From Ruficoccus amylovorans (GTDB lineage Bacteria; Verrucomicrobiota; Verrucomicrobiia; Opitutales; Cerasicoccaceae), in NCBI RefSeq assembly GCF_014230085.1, contig NZ_JACHVB010000035.1, positions 62,001 to 126,000 of the forward strand: DNA of 64,000 bases. The letters are read 5' to 3'. The notes below the pieces were generated by a model. It was not told where the DNA came from. It saw nothing but the letters and a program-made list of their open reading frames with translations, and did no database searches. The translations under genes and the position numbers were made by a program. Shown here piece by piece: positions 42,730-51,548 of the stretch. How positions within the stretch are numbered: the stretch's first letter is position 1; each line of letters starts with the position of its first letter.

Positions 42730-43393
42730 AGGCCTCGATCTGCGAGTTGAGAAAGCGCACCCGTTTTTGTTCGTTTCTAAGTTCCTCGACCAGAGTGATA
42801 CGTTTGATCCGCGTGATCTTGTCCATGTTTTCCCGGTCTAGCGGGCTCATCGTCCCAAAGCGGTTCATGGAAGGAATTTTTCGGAAAGAGGCGGGCTGTT
42901 CATAGAGCGTGAACCCAAGGCCGATGCAGGCGATCCCGAGGACCGTCGAACTCAGCGAAATCGTCGTTCCCATGATAAGGCCGATATACAGCATGATTAA
43001 GCCAAAGATGTCAATGGTGAGACACAGGGTGGGGCTGCGGTACCATTTCCCGGTCATGTCCTCCAGGGTGGACAGAGAGGAGAGCCGTGCGGCGTAATGG
43101 GTCTGGGCAATTGCCCGGTCCAGGCTATGCAGATTGTTCTGGAGCTGGAGTTGCCTGGCTGTGGCGTTCTGGTGCTGCTGGCGCAAGTCGTCCAGTTGCT
43201 GTTGAAGCCCCGTGCGCTCCTGCTGGTGGATGGCCTCGACCTGTTGACGCAGCCGCTCGAACTCCTCGCTGTCGATGGCCCGGGCATACTTCTCCATCAG
43301 GGGGCTCAGGTCGTGGCGCAGCACGAGGTACGACCCGTGGGCTTCGAAGTATTCCGGATGCTGGCGGATGAAATCTGCGTCTGAGTCACTCAT
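42698..43393 (-). CDS. Coiled-coil membrane protein with a DUF484-like start
   Basis: Starting at the ATG at 43393 this is a 231-residue protein; the longer frame to 43558 is Ser/Arg-rich and antisense in character. Residues 8-25 (FIRQHPEYFEAHGSYLVL) resemble the DUF484 start. A long coiled coil (~44-100), two membrane helices (~121-143 and ~147-165), and a charged C-terminal helix follow. The ATG overlaps the ATPase stop by 8 bp, and its own stop overlaps the HDOD start. The three genes are coupled and probably one functional unit. No known family covers the whole protein; I infer a membrane scaffold. Confidence 0.72.
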   Translation of the reverse strand: MSDSDADFIRQHPEYFEAHGSYLVLRHDLSPLMEKYARAIDSEEFERLRQQVEAIHQQERTGLQQQLDDLRQQHQNATARQLQLQNNLHSLDRAIAQTHYAARLSSLSTLEDMTGKWYRSPTLCLTIDIFGLIMLYIGLIMGTTISLSSTVLGIACIGLGFTLYEQPASFRKIPSMNRFGTMSPLDRENMDKITRIKRITLVEELRNEQKRVRFLNSQIEAYENALHQLDA

Positions 43394-44657
43394 GGGGGGG
43401 CAAGATCTCCTGGATGGTTGAGACCACGAACGGCTGAAGCGCGACCAACTGCCGGAGGCGGGCTCGCGCGTCGGCCGCTGGCACCTTGCGGCGGACTTCG
43501 GCATGCAGCCGCGCGCGTTCCTTGAACGACTGATGCAGGATCGGAACCTTTTGGCCACTGCGCTCGATGATCTGGCGGCGCGCCTGTTCGGTGATGGAGA
43601 TCCTGGACTGCCCGTCGAGGGGAAATGCGCTCAGGCCGGGCAGTGCGGCTTTACGGTAGAGCCAGTCAAAGGCGGAGCTTCCCTCCGTGCGCCCAAGGAT
43701 CACGCTGAGCCCCTCCAGGCTGACAGGTTCCAGAAGCGCCGCCGCATGCAGCCAGCGACGTTGACGGGCCGAAAGCCTGTCCCAGTTGTCGGTCGTGTCC
43801 TCAGTGGAGATGTCCGGGGTGAAACTGCCGTTGAGCAGCTCCGCGATGCGTCCGGGCATGCCGTCGGTTTCCTCCAGTAAGTGGTCGGCGTTTTCGACGG
43901 GGCGACCACAGGCCATCAGCCATTCGGCGCAAGCCTCCCGCCCCAGCGGCTGGATGGGGCTCTGAGTGAACGCGGCGGGCGGGAGCATCCAGGGGTCCGC
44001 CTGTTTGCCCTCTTCCCAGCTTTCCATGCCGGAGAGGAGGTACACCTGCGGGGGCAGTTCGACGTTCTGGTTGAGGGCGCGGGCCAGGGACGTGCCCACC
44101 CAGGTCTGGAAGGCCGCCGGAAATTGATCGAAGTCCGCCAGCAGGAAAATAATCCGAAAACGTGCGGCGGGGACGGGAAGGGGGATCGATTTGACCCAGG
44201 GCAGCAGCCCGTCGAGGAAGTGGCGCGTGAGGCTTTCGTAGCCATGAGAGCCGGTTGGCTCCTGCTCTGGAAGAGAAGCGAATTCTGCCTGCTGGTAGAG
44301 CGGCGGAAGTGGCCGGCTACCGCGGATTGCCTCCGGGGCCGGCAGCTTGGGGAAAGTCGGTCGTACCTGGGGAAAACGGGGGGAGATACCACTCTCGAGC
44401 AGTATTCTGGCGGCAGTCTCAACGCGACCCGGGTATTTGAAATGCAGGTTGGAAAACAGAGCTGCCGGGTAAGCTCCCGGCTCTTCCCACAACTGGCGGG
44501 AGATGAGTTCAAGCAGGGTTCGCTTTCCGCTGCCGGGTGGTCCATGCAGCAGCACGACCCGGGGGCAATCTCTCGGATGCTGGATATCCCAGCCTTTCTC
44601 CAGGAGAGAGGTGGCCTCGATCTTTCGGCCAAAGATTTTTTTATCAGTCGTGAGCAT
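43386..44657 (-). CDS. AAA/STAND-like ATPase of the coiled-coil/HDOD module
   Basis: A 423-residue protein. Residues ~33-60 form a P-loop, with Walker A HGPPGSGKRT at 38-47 and a candidate Walker B strand IIFLLADFD (~172). After ~295, LSARQRRWLHAAALLEPVSLEGLSVILG resembles the winged-helix part of MalT-like STAND proteins. There is no signal peptide or membrane helix. STAND-type NTPases often act as regulated switches. Here the ATPase is coupled to a coiled-coil membrane protein and an HDOD protein, next to flagellin regulators, which points to a signalling or assembly role. The function is unknown. Confidence 0.7.
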   Translation of the reverse strand: MLTTDKKIFGRKIEATSLLEKGWDIQHPRDCPRVVLLHGPPGSGKRTLLELISRQLWEEPGAYPAALFSNLHFKYPGRVETAARILLESGISPRFPQVRPTFPKLPAPEAIRGSRPLPPLYQQAEFASLPEQEPTGSHGYESLTRHFLDGLLPWVKSIPLPVPAARFRIIFLLADFDQFPAAFQTWVGTSLARALNQNVELPPQVYLLSGMESWEEGKQADPWMLPPAAFTQSPIQPLGREACAEWLMACGRPVENADHLLEETDGMPGRIAELLNGSFTPDISTEDTTDNWDRLSARQRRWLHAAALLEPVSLEGLSVILGRTEGSSAFDWLYRKAALPGLSAFPLDGQSRISITEQARRQIIERSGQKVPILHQSFKERARLHAEVRRKVPAADARARLRQLVALQPFVVSTIQEILPPHE

Positions 44658-44817
44658 GGTGTGCAGGGGGCGGTCGGGCTGCGTAACGCGGGTGGGGCGA
44701 TGCCCCGTCGAGCGGTTACGGCAATCCGTTGGAAAACGCTGCGCCTGGTGCGGCGCAGCGTTGAAAAGGAGGGTTTAGGGGCATGAGATTGAGCGGACTT
44801 CGAATGTGGTTGAGCAT

Positions 44818-46914
44818 TCAGACGGGCTCGTGCCTGGGGCCGATGGGTTCCTTTCTTGAGCGTGCTTTGGACGAGGCATGCGCTGCCGTGTCCTTTGCGG
44901 TTTCATCTTTTTTCTGTTTCCACCACGGTAGAAACTGCTCCAGGGTATCCTGGAAGCAGATCAGCGTGAGCGGCTTGGCAAGGTAGGCGTTCATCCCGGC
45001 ATCGTAACAGCGTTGGATGTCTTTCGGGCTTACCAAGGCGGTCAGGGCGACAATGGGGATGGTGCGGTACGCTTCCCCGCCGGCGCCGGCACGGATCTTG
45101 CGGGTGGTCTGGAAGCCGTCCATTACCGGCATGTTGCAGTCCATCAAGATCAGGTCGAAGTCGTGCTTCTCCCGCATCAGGTCCAGTGCCTCGCTCCCGT
45201 GCTGGGCGATACTGGCCTCCGCGCCCAGGCGTTTGAGGACATGCTTGATGAGGAACTGGGCCGTCCGGTCATCCTCGACGGCCAGGATGTGTAACGGGTG
45301 CGGTGCCGTCTCGGCAGCGGATGGCGCCTCGGTGGCGGTGGGAAGCTCCTCCAGGCTAAGGGTAAACCAAAAGGTCGAGCCTCGTCCCGCCTCGCTCTCG
45401 AAGCCGATCTGTCCGCCCAGACGTTCGATGACCTGGCGACAGTTTGCCAGGCCGAGCCCGGCGCCCTGATAGGCCCGGTCGTCGCCGTCGTCCACCTGGG
45501 CGAAGGGTTGAAAGATGATCTCCTTTTTATTTTCGGGGATGCCGATACCGGTGTCTGTGACGGAAAAACGGAAGCGGTCCGATCCGTCGGTCGTTACTTC
45601 GCGTTTGACCGCAAAGATGACGCTGCCGGCTTTGGTGAACTTGAGGGCGTTTTCACCGAGGGTAATCAAGACCTGTTCGATAGCGATGTCCGGGCCGTGG
45701 AGGAGAGTTCCGTTGAGGGGGTTGCGCACATGCAGGCGGACTTCCTTTTGCGTGCTGATCGGTTGGAGGTTATCGGTGACGCGCCGGAAAAGGTCATTCA
45801 GGCAGAAGCGGCCGGGCTCGCCGCTCTCGCGCCGGGTCCTGTTTTCCGCAAACTCCAGGATACGGTCGATGATCGCGGTCAACGAGCGTCCGCCACTCGC
45901 TATGCGTTCGAGGATTTCCCGGTTTTCCCCGGAGAGGCTATTCGTCGCCAGGAGATCAGCGCCCGCGATGATCGCATGGAGAGGGGTGCGCAATTCATGC
46001 GACATGGTCGCGAGGAAACGGTTCTTCGCGCGGGCGGCCTGTCCCGCGGCGTGCTGGGCTAGGCGAAGCTGGTCGTTCTGTTCCTGGAGAACCTTCAGGG
46101 TTTCCCGCAGCTTGTCCTGCGCGAGTCGGCGGTCGCTGATGTCGCACAGGTAGCAATGCGCCAGCGCTGCGCCCGTGTCGAGGCGTTCGATCCTCGCGGT
46201 GAGGCTGAGCCAGCGAGGAGAGCCATCTGGGGCGCGTACCTCGATCTCCTCGGTGAGCTGCCCGCCCACGGGGAGTGTTTGATGAATCAGTTGCCAGACA
46301 CGCGTCTCTTCATGCGGGGGGCAGCATTGGAAGAGCCTGCTGGCGTCATGCGCCATGTCACCGGCGTCCACGCCGAGTAATTCCGGCAGAAGTCGGCTGG
46401 CGAAGGGGACCCAGCTATTGCCTTCGGGACCGAAGTGAATTTGCACAATGAGTCCCGGCAGGCGCTGGGAAAGATCGACCAGCAGCCCGCTCTGGCGGTT
46501 TACCGTCGCCTGTAGCCGCTCGCGCTCGGAGACATCTTCCTGCCAAGCGAGGAAGCCGGTGAGTGTGTCCTTGGAAATGAGCGGAAAAATCTTTACGGAG
46601 GCGGCGTAGAGGCTGCCGTCAAAGCGTCGGTTGACGAGGCGGCCGAACCAGGGAGTGCCCGACTTGATGGTCTTCCAGAGGGTCTCATAGTCAGCTCGCT
46701 GTTGGCGTCCGGACTTGAAGACTGCGGGTGTCCGGCCCAGGAGTTCTTGCTGGCTCCAACCGGTCATTTTCAGGAGAGCTTGGTTGGCGTACCTGATATG
46801 GCCGTGGCTGTCGGTGATAAAGGCGCCGATGGGTGTCTGGTCCAACAAACGCGTATCCGGTTCCTTGGCATGGCCGGAGTCGTGGTCATTAAAATGCGGC
46901 GGTTGTGAAAACAT
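44818..46914 (-). CDS. Hybrid histidine kinase with two PAS domains and a receiver
   Basis: A 698-residue soluble kinase. PAS domains occur at ~22-130 and ~150-262. The dimerisation helices carry phospho-His306 in MSHELRTPLH. The ATPase domain has the N box (ENALKF, ~421) and DTGIGIP and AGLGL boxes. The C-terminal receiver (~540-660) has phospho-Asp592 in LMDCNMPVMDG. There is no membrane segment, so it senses an internal signal. Its role is unknown; it lies upstream of the ATPase module (160 bp) and is divergent from cheW. It could feed the sigma-54 activator or a flagellar switch. Confidence 0.9.
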   Translation of the reverse strand: MFSQPPHFNDHDSGHAKEPDTRLLDQTPIGAFITDSHGHIRYANQALLKMTGWSQQELLGRTPAVFKSGRQQRADYETLWKTIKSGTPWFGRLVNRRFDGSLYAASVKIFPLISKDTLTGFLAWQEDVSERERLQATVNRQSGLLVDLSQRLPGLIVQIHFGPEGNSWVPFASRLLPELLGVDAGDMAHDASRLFQCCPPHEETRVWQLIHQTLPVGGQLTEEIEVRAPDGSPRWLSLTARIERLDTGAALAHCYLCDISDRRLAQDKLRETLKVLQEQNDQLRLAQHAAGQAARAKNRFLATMSHELRTPLHAIIAGADLLATNSLSGENREILERIASGGRSLTAIIDRILEFAENRTRRESGEPGRFCLNDLFRRVTDNLQPISTQKEVRLHVRNPLNGTLLHGPDIAIEQVLITLGENALKFTKAGSVIFAVKREVTTDGSDRFRFSVTDTGIGIPENKKEIIFQPFAQVDDGDDRAYQGAGLGLANCRQVIERLGGQIGFESEAGRGSTFWFTLSLEELPTATEAPSAAETAPHPLHILAVEDDRTAQFLIKHVLKRLGAEASIAQHGSEALDLMREKHDFDLILMDCNMPVMDGFQTTRKIRAGAGGEAYRTIPIVALTALVSPKDIQRCYDAGMNAYLAKPLTLICFQDTLEQFLPWWKQKKDETAKDTAAHASSKARSRKEPIGPRHEPV

Positions 46915-47242
46915 AAAGGCTGCCTTTGGTTACGGCCACGGCGTCTTTGGCTTGATGGCAAAAAACGAGCCCGACCCAATTTTCCGCGCGCGTACACGGG
47001 GCAAAGTTTTCGTGCGAATAAATCCCGCCAGCCGTTAAAGCCGGGGGTGGCACGTCCGTAGAGAGTGCGTATCATGAGCTTTGCCCCATCGGTGATACGA
47101 GACGCGCGGTCGAGTTGCCGTATGAATTTCGGACAGCCGGGCGCGGGTAAGTGGACCCGTGGAAAAGGGCCGAGCAAGCTAATGTTACCCGCACGAGCCC
47201 CGGAGATTGCCGTGGGCCCATAACGATCAACTGTTATTTCCT
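46915..47242. other. Divergent intergenic region, no clear elements
   Basis: A 328-bp gap between the hybrid kinase (minus) and cheW (plus). It must hold both promoters, but no convincing -35/-10 pair, sigma-54 or sigma-28 motif or hairpin was found by eye. In-frame upstream extension of cheW to 47207 lacks a ribosome site. Confidence 0.4.
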
Positions 47243-47767
47243 ATGGACGAAACCGCAGAAGACATCACCGCCACTCAGGAAACCACCCGCAGTCGCGCAG
47301 GGCGTTACCTGACCTTTAACCTTGGAAGCGAATCTTACGGGATCAGCGTACTGAAGGTCCGGGAAATCATCCAGATGCAGAAGGTGACCCGCGTGCCCTG
47401 CGTCCCCGAATACGTCAAGGGTGTCATTAACCTGCGCGGCAAAGTCATCCCCGTGGTGGACCTGCGGCTGAAGTTCGACTTCGGCGAGACCGAGGTCAGC
47501 AAGCACACGTGCATTATCGTCGTGGCGATTGTCCGTTCCGACGGCAGCGATGCCCTCACCGGGCTTATCGTGGACGCCGTGGAGGAGGTTTTGCACATCG
47601 AGGCCGGACAGATTGAGAACACGCCAGGTTTCTCCGATTCTTCAATTTCGATGGAGTACATCGATGGTATCGCCAAGATCCGGGACACAGTAGCTATGCT
47701 ACTGGACATCGATCAGGCGGTAGCCGCGTCTGTGCTCGAGAGGATAGTAGAGGATAACCAACCATGA
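47243..47767 (+). CDS. cheW: Chemotaxis coupling protein CheW
   Basis: From ATG 47243 this is a 174-residue CheW. The domain begins at RYLTFNLGSESYGISVLKVREIIQ (~21), contains VKGVINLRGKVIPVVDLRLKF (~57-77), and ends with the hydrophobic SH3-like strands. It joins receptors to the CheA kinase. Its stop overlaps the ATG of the following Pro/Ser-rich gene (ATGA at 47764), so it heads a coupled unit of four genes. The length is normal, with a short acidic N-terminal tail. Confidence 0.93.
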   Translation: MDETAEDITATQETTRSRAGRYLTFNLGSESYGISVLKVREIIQMQKVTRVPCVPEYVKGVINLRGKVIPVVDLRLKFDFGETEVSKHTCIIVVAIVRSDGSDALTGLIVDAVEEVLHIEAGQIENTPGFSDSSISMEYIDGIAKIRDTVAMLLDIDQAVAASVLERIVEDNQP

Positions 47768-48525
47768 GAGGCATGGCAGGCCGCTTTCCAGTCACGCTAA
47801 AGAGGACAGTGGGAGAGTCTGGCAGCGGTCCTGCTATGCCTTCTTTATTCATGCTTATCCGATCCCTTCTCATTGCATATTTTACCTGGTTTTCCTCATT
47901 ATCACTGGCCTCCTCGGCAAGTGGAGCGGATTCACAGGCAGAAAATTCCGCAGATCAGGGCGGCAATTTTTTCCCAGCTACCGGTTCCTCGCGTACCCGG
48001 CACACTTCGCCTGGGTCGCGTTCGTCCGGCAGTTGGTTGTTTTTTTCTTTCGATGCTGATTCGACGCCTTATCTAGAGGCAGGGTTGCTCCCGGTTCCGG
48101 TTCCGGTCTCGACCTTGTCCCCGGCCGGTCCGGCTCCGTGCGAAGAGCGGATGACGCTCAGCCTGTTCCTCAAGACAATACATGGCGTCGGGGAAAAAGA
48201 CGAACCCGCAATCTCGTCCGCGCCCACCGCGCCGGTGGCCGAGACCCGTCCAGCCCCCGCTGTACCGGAGTCAACGGTCCCAGCCGAAACCCCGGTCCAC
48301 TCCGGGATCGTGTCTACGGCGGGCGGCCCGTCTTCGGTCGTCGCTCCAGTTCTGCCGTACCCGCGCCTTTCTTCGCCTCTCCTGGATGATACGCGATTAT
48401 TGATGCCGATCGACATGGAGGCGTTTGGAGCCCCCCGGGCTCTTATCGACCTGCCGGTATCGCAGACTTTCCAGCCACCCGCCCCGGTCATCCCGAGTCA
48501 GGCAACCTTCGAAATTAAACCCTGA
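47764..48525 (+). CDS. Pro/Ser-rich probably exported protein of unknown function
   Basis: A 253-residue protein. A hydrophobic stretch (SLFMLIRSLLIAYFTWFSSLSLASSASGA, ~26-54) could be a signal peptide or anchor; the ATG at 47836 would place it at the N-terminus. The rest is low-complexity, rich in Pro, Ser and Ala (ending QTFQPPAPVIPSQATFEIKP), without a recognised domain. It is coupled to cheW in front (ATGA overlap) and to the TPR gene behind (TGATG overlap). Such coupling supports that it is real and acts with those proteins, possibly in the periplasm around the motor. Confidence 0.6.
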   Translation: MRGMAGRFPVTLKRTVGESGSGPAMPSLFMLIRSLLIAYFTWFSSLSLASSASGADSQAENSADQGGNFFPATGSSRTRHTSPGSRSSGSWLFFSFDADSTPYLEAGLLPVPVPVSTLSPAGPAPCEERMTLSLFLKTIHGVGEKDEPAISSAPTAPVAETRPAPAVPESTVPAETPVHSGIVSTAGGPSSVVAPVLPYPRLSSPLLDDTRLLMPIDMEAFGAPRALIDLPVSQTFQPPAPVIPSQATFEIKP

Positions 48526-49934
48526 TGCGAGACGTAACGACAGGCTTTCTTGTTTTTTTACTGTTGGGCGTTCTGGCTGCGCGTACAGAAGCGGTTTCGG
48601 AGGCTTCCGGCGAGTCCTTTCCTGAACCGATGCCCGCGGCTTCCGCGTCGGTTCAGACCACTCCAGATCGACCGTACGTGGATCCGCCCGACCTGAAAGA
48701 GTGGGGGTCTTTGGAAGGGCTCGCTCACAAGCTGCGTGAGCAACTCGAACAGGAAGAGTTGTCCTCTGCTCCAGTGGAACCGACAGTTGGACCATCCGGC
48801 TCGACGGGGCAAACCGCCGGACAGGAGCCCTCGTATTTCCAACTGCAACTGCAACAGGCCGATGCTCACCGTAAGGCGGGAAACACCCAGGCAGCTATCA
48901 AACGGTACACCTGGGTTCTGGAACGGGCTCAGGGAGATGAACTCTTGGAAAAGGGAGCGCTTCTGGGCATGGCGCAAACCTACTTCAGCGCGAAAGAGCC
49001 CGAGCGCTGCGTGAGTATTCTGAAGAATTACCTTCGCGCGTATCCCAAGGATGAAAACCGTCCGGAACTGCTTTTCCGTCTGGCTCTGCTGTACCGGGAG
49101 ATCGGCCTGCACGAGAATGCCATCACCACCTATTACCAGGTACTCAGCGCCATCGTCTCAGAGGGCGAGACGGATTTCGAGCGCTATCTCGATCTCGCCC
49201 GGCTGGTCATGTTTGAGATTGCCTGCAGTCATTTCCAGTTGAGGAACTACGAGGTGGCGCTTCAGCATTTCGAGCGCATTGACATCATCCGTATGCACCC
49301 CCAAGACCGGGAAACGATCGCTTTTTATTCGTTCGTCTGCCAAGTTCGGCTGGCCCGTCACCAGGAAGCGCTCGAAACGGCCTCGGCCTTTGCCCGGGAC
49401 TACCCCCAAAGCCCTCTGTTACCGGAGATCATGTACGCCCGGGGGCAGCTCTTGTTCAAGCTGGAGCGTCCGGATGAGGCGGTTGTGGCTCTCGTCGATC
49501 TTCTGGAGACGGCTGAGCGTCAGAACGATGAAGAAACTGCCGGATGGCTGCCGTGGAAGCAACAGGCTGGGAACCTGATCGCTAATTACCTCTTTCATAA
49601 GGGCGACTACGCTGCCGCTCTGAGCGCTTACCAGGGGCTGGCTTCACTCAATCCCGATCTTTTCTGGCAATTGCCAGTCATTTATCAGATCGGCATCTGC
49701 TTTGAACGCCTTCACCTGTACGATCGCGCGCGCGAATCCTACGCTTACATTATTGCTGCCACGGAGGACATGAGCGCCCAGCAGGCCGATGCTCTGCACT
49801 CCCTGACGGCTGGCGCACACTGGCGCTACAAACTCCTGAACTGGGTGGACCGGACGGACACCCGCTATCGGTCCTGGGTGGGTACGCCCACCGCCAGGCA
49901 GGATGAACTAACCCCAAAACGTATCGAACAATGA
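48525..49934 (+). CDS. Exported TPR-repeat protein
   Basis: A 469-residue protein with an N-terminal signal peptide (GFLVFLLLGVLAARTEA). Tetratricopeptide-like helix pairs cover about residues 105-450, for example DAHRKAGNTQAAIKRYTWVLERA (~112), YREIGLHENAITTYYQVL (~189), and FHKGDYAAALSAYQGLASLNP (~357). TPR domains bind partner proteins, and in the periplasm of flagellated bacteria such proteins can support the motor or outer-membrane rings. The start overlaps the previous stop (TGATG), and the stop overlaps the next ATG (ATGA at 49931). A motility link is inferred from the coupling to cheW. Confidence 0.78.
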   Translation: MRDVTTGFLVFLLLGVLAARTEAVSEASGESFPEPMPAASASVQTTPDRPYVDPPDLKEWGSLEGLAHKLREQLEQEELSSAPVEPTVGPSGSTGQTAGQEPSYFQLQLQQADAHRKAGNTQAAIKRYTWVLERAQGDELLEKGALLGMAQTYFSAKEPERCVSILKNYLRAYPKDENRPELLFRLALLYREIGLHENAITTYYQVLSAIVSEGETDFERYLDLARLVMFEIACSHFQLRNYEVALQHFERIDIIRMHPQDRETIAFYSFVCQVRLARHQEALETASAFARDYPQSPLLPEIMYARGQLLFKLERPDEAVVALVDLLETAERQNDEETAGWLPWKQQAGNLIANYLFHKGDYAAALSAYQGLASLNPDLFWQLPVIYQIGICFERLHLYDRARESYAYIIAATEDMSAQQADALHSLTAGAHWRYKLLNWVDRTDTRYRSWVGTPTARQDELTPKRIEQ

Positions 49935-50293
49935 TCATTGATGTCCTTGATGAACTGGATGCGGTTGGTGTGCGCGCTCGCACCATCTGTGAAGAACACC
50001 GAGCTGCCCTGCGCGGGGGTGAAAACCTCGACCCCGACCGAACGACGGGAGAGGTCCGCGAGATCGTCGTTATACTCGACGACGTCCTGCAGACCCTGCG
50101 TCGCAGGCGGATCGAGGAGAAGTCGTTTTCACGGCTCGACCAGGATCGTCTCATTTTTGTCCAGCAGAGGTACCTGGCCCTGCTTCATATCCTCGGTGAA
50201 ACCGAGCGTATGTTTCGGGTTTCACACTCCGTGGGTGCTGCTCAAAGCGCTGGCCGCGTTGGGCCCACTCGGACGGCGAGCTGGAGCGGATGA
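49931..50293 (+). CDS. Small helical protein, possible FlgN/FliT-like flagellar chaperone
   Basis: A 120-residue protein coupled to the TPR gene (ATGA overlap). Residues 1-100 are helical with heptad-like leucines (VREIVVILDDVLQTLRRRRIEEKSF then QRYLALLHILGETERMF), like FlgN/FliT chaperones of the flagellar export apparatus. The C-terminal 20 residues are Gly/Ser-rich. The family is not certain. As the last gene of the cheW unit, a chaperone or motor accessory is plausible. Confidence 0.5.
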   Translation: MIIDVLDELDAVGVRARTICEEHRAALRGGENLDPDRTTGEVREIVVILDDVLQTLRRRRIEEKSFSRLDQDRLIFVQQRYLALLHILGETERMFRVSHSVGAAQSAGRVGPTRTASWSG

Positions 50294-50639
50294 GGCTGGA
50301 ACAAACGTTTTTTCTTTTCTCGGTATTTTAGCAGCCAAGCACTCCCTTTGGTCGATCTCGATCAGGCTTAGCATCATCGCACACGTTACCGCCTCCTGAA
50401 ATATTCGCGTCGAAATCCTTCTTTTTCTCAATCCGGAGCTAAATGCATAAGCTATTTTTAATAAATGCATTGTATCATTTAAAGGGTGATTTGGCCTGTC
50501 GTTGAGATGGTCGTCTTAAATAAAACTAATAGGACTGCTAAGCGATTTGAATAATAGGCGATTGGAAAAAACGTTTTTAACTTGATATCTAAGGTTGTTC
50601 TCTTATCTTTCTAGTATAAAACCCCTACTTGTTTAGGCC
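50294..50639. other. AT-rich intergenic region before cheR
   Basis: A 346-bp stretch with low G+C just before cheR. It contains the palindrome AAAAACGTTTTT at 50567-50578 and possible -10-like runs (TATAAA near 50615), but no reliable promoter could be assigned. An AATAAAAC run near 50519 matches only half of the polysaccharide operator and is not counted as a copy. Confidence 0.4.
50567..50578. promoter_or_regulatory. CG-centred palindrome upstream of cheR
   Basis: AAAAACGTTTTT is a perfect 12-bp palindrome about 62 bp before the ATG of cheR. CG-centred A/T palindromes are typical LacI/CcpA-family operators, but in an AT-rich stretch chance is a real alternative. Confidence 0.25.
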
Positions 50640-51548
50640 ATGTTATCCCCCCAAAAACTGGCTCCCCGCTCGCAAATTGTTGCTAAAGATTCTGTTGGCG
50701 AGCGCCAAGGTCCCGGAAAAGCTCCGGGCACGCATGAGACTCTTTTGTCGGAGAGCGATTACCAATACATTCAGGAGCTTGTCTATAAGCTCTCCCGGAT
50801 TTCGCTCGGCCCGCAGAAAAAGACCCTAGTCGTATCGCGGATCATCAAACGCATGCGGGAATTGCGGTGTGCGACACTGGGCCAGTATTGCGATCTGCTG
50901 CGCCGCCCCTCGGGCCAACAGGAACTGAGCGAGCTGATCGACGCGATTTCGACCAACCACACGTATTTTTTCCGGGAAAGTCCGCACTTCGATTATCTGA
51001 CCCGGCACATCCTCGCCGGCGCGGACCGCTCTGTGCAGCGTCCCTTCTCCATGTGGAGCGCGGCCTGTTCGACGGGGGAGGAGCCCTACAGCTTCGCCAT
51101 GGTGCTGGAGGAGCAGCGCCTGTACGAGCGCGGTTTCGAGTGGGAGATGGTGGCGACCGACATTTCCCATCATGTGGTGGCCAGGGCTGAGCTGGGTGTG
51201 TTCCCGGCCACGGCGTTGACGCGAGTGCCCCAGCGGCTTTTCCGCCATCTGAAGCAGGAGCCCTCGGGAAATTACCGGGTGGTAGACGCCATTCGCCGGC
51301 GCATCCGCTTTCTCCAGATGAACCTCTTTGCCCCGCACGCTACGATCAGGGAAAACTTTGACCTGATTGTGTGTCGCAACGTCATGATCTACTTCGATGG
51401 CGAGACACGCACGGAGCTGACACAGTCCCTCGTGCGGCGTTTGCGCCCGGGCGGCATCCTTTTTGTCGGACACTCGGAATCCCTGAGCGGCGTCGACGCC
51501 CCACTGGAGCGGGTCCAGCCGGCTATCTATAGAAGGATCGCATCATGA
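50640..51548 (+). CDS. cheR: Chemoreceptor methyltransferase CheR
   Basis: A 302-residue S-adenosylmethionine-dependent enzyme that methylates receptor glutamates. The N-terminal CheR helix domain (~38-105) includes ISTNHTYFFRE (~102). The methyltransferase fold shows SAACSTGEEPYSFAM (~139) for cofactor binding, and CRNVMIYFD (~243). An N-terminal tail of about 35 polar residues precedes the domain. The stop overlaps the ATG of cheB by 4 bp. The receptor encoded at 33600 has no tethering pentapeptide, so recruitment would be direct. Confidence 0.95.
   Translation: MLSPQKLAPRSQIVAKDSVGERQGPGKAPGTHETLLSESDYQYIQELVYKLSRISLGPQKKTLVVSRIIKRMRELRCATLGQYCDLLRRPSGQQELSELIDAISTNHTYFFRESPHFDYLTRHILAGADRSVQRPFSMWSAACSTGEEPYSFAMVLEEQRLYERGFEWEMVATDISHHVVARAELGVFPATALTRVPQRLFRHLKQEPSGNYRVVDAIRRRIRFLQMNLFAPHATIRENFDLIVCRNVMIYFDGETRTELTQSLVRRLRPGGILFVGHSESLSGVDAPLERVQPAIYRRIAS

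Noticed and set aside
50519-50536. AATAAAAC run upstream of cheR as a sixth operator copy
   Set aside because: Only the left arm matches; the right arm is absent, so it is probably chance in AT-rich DNA.
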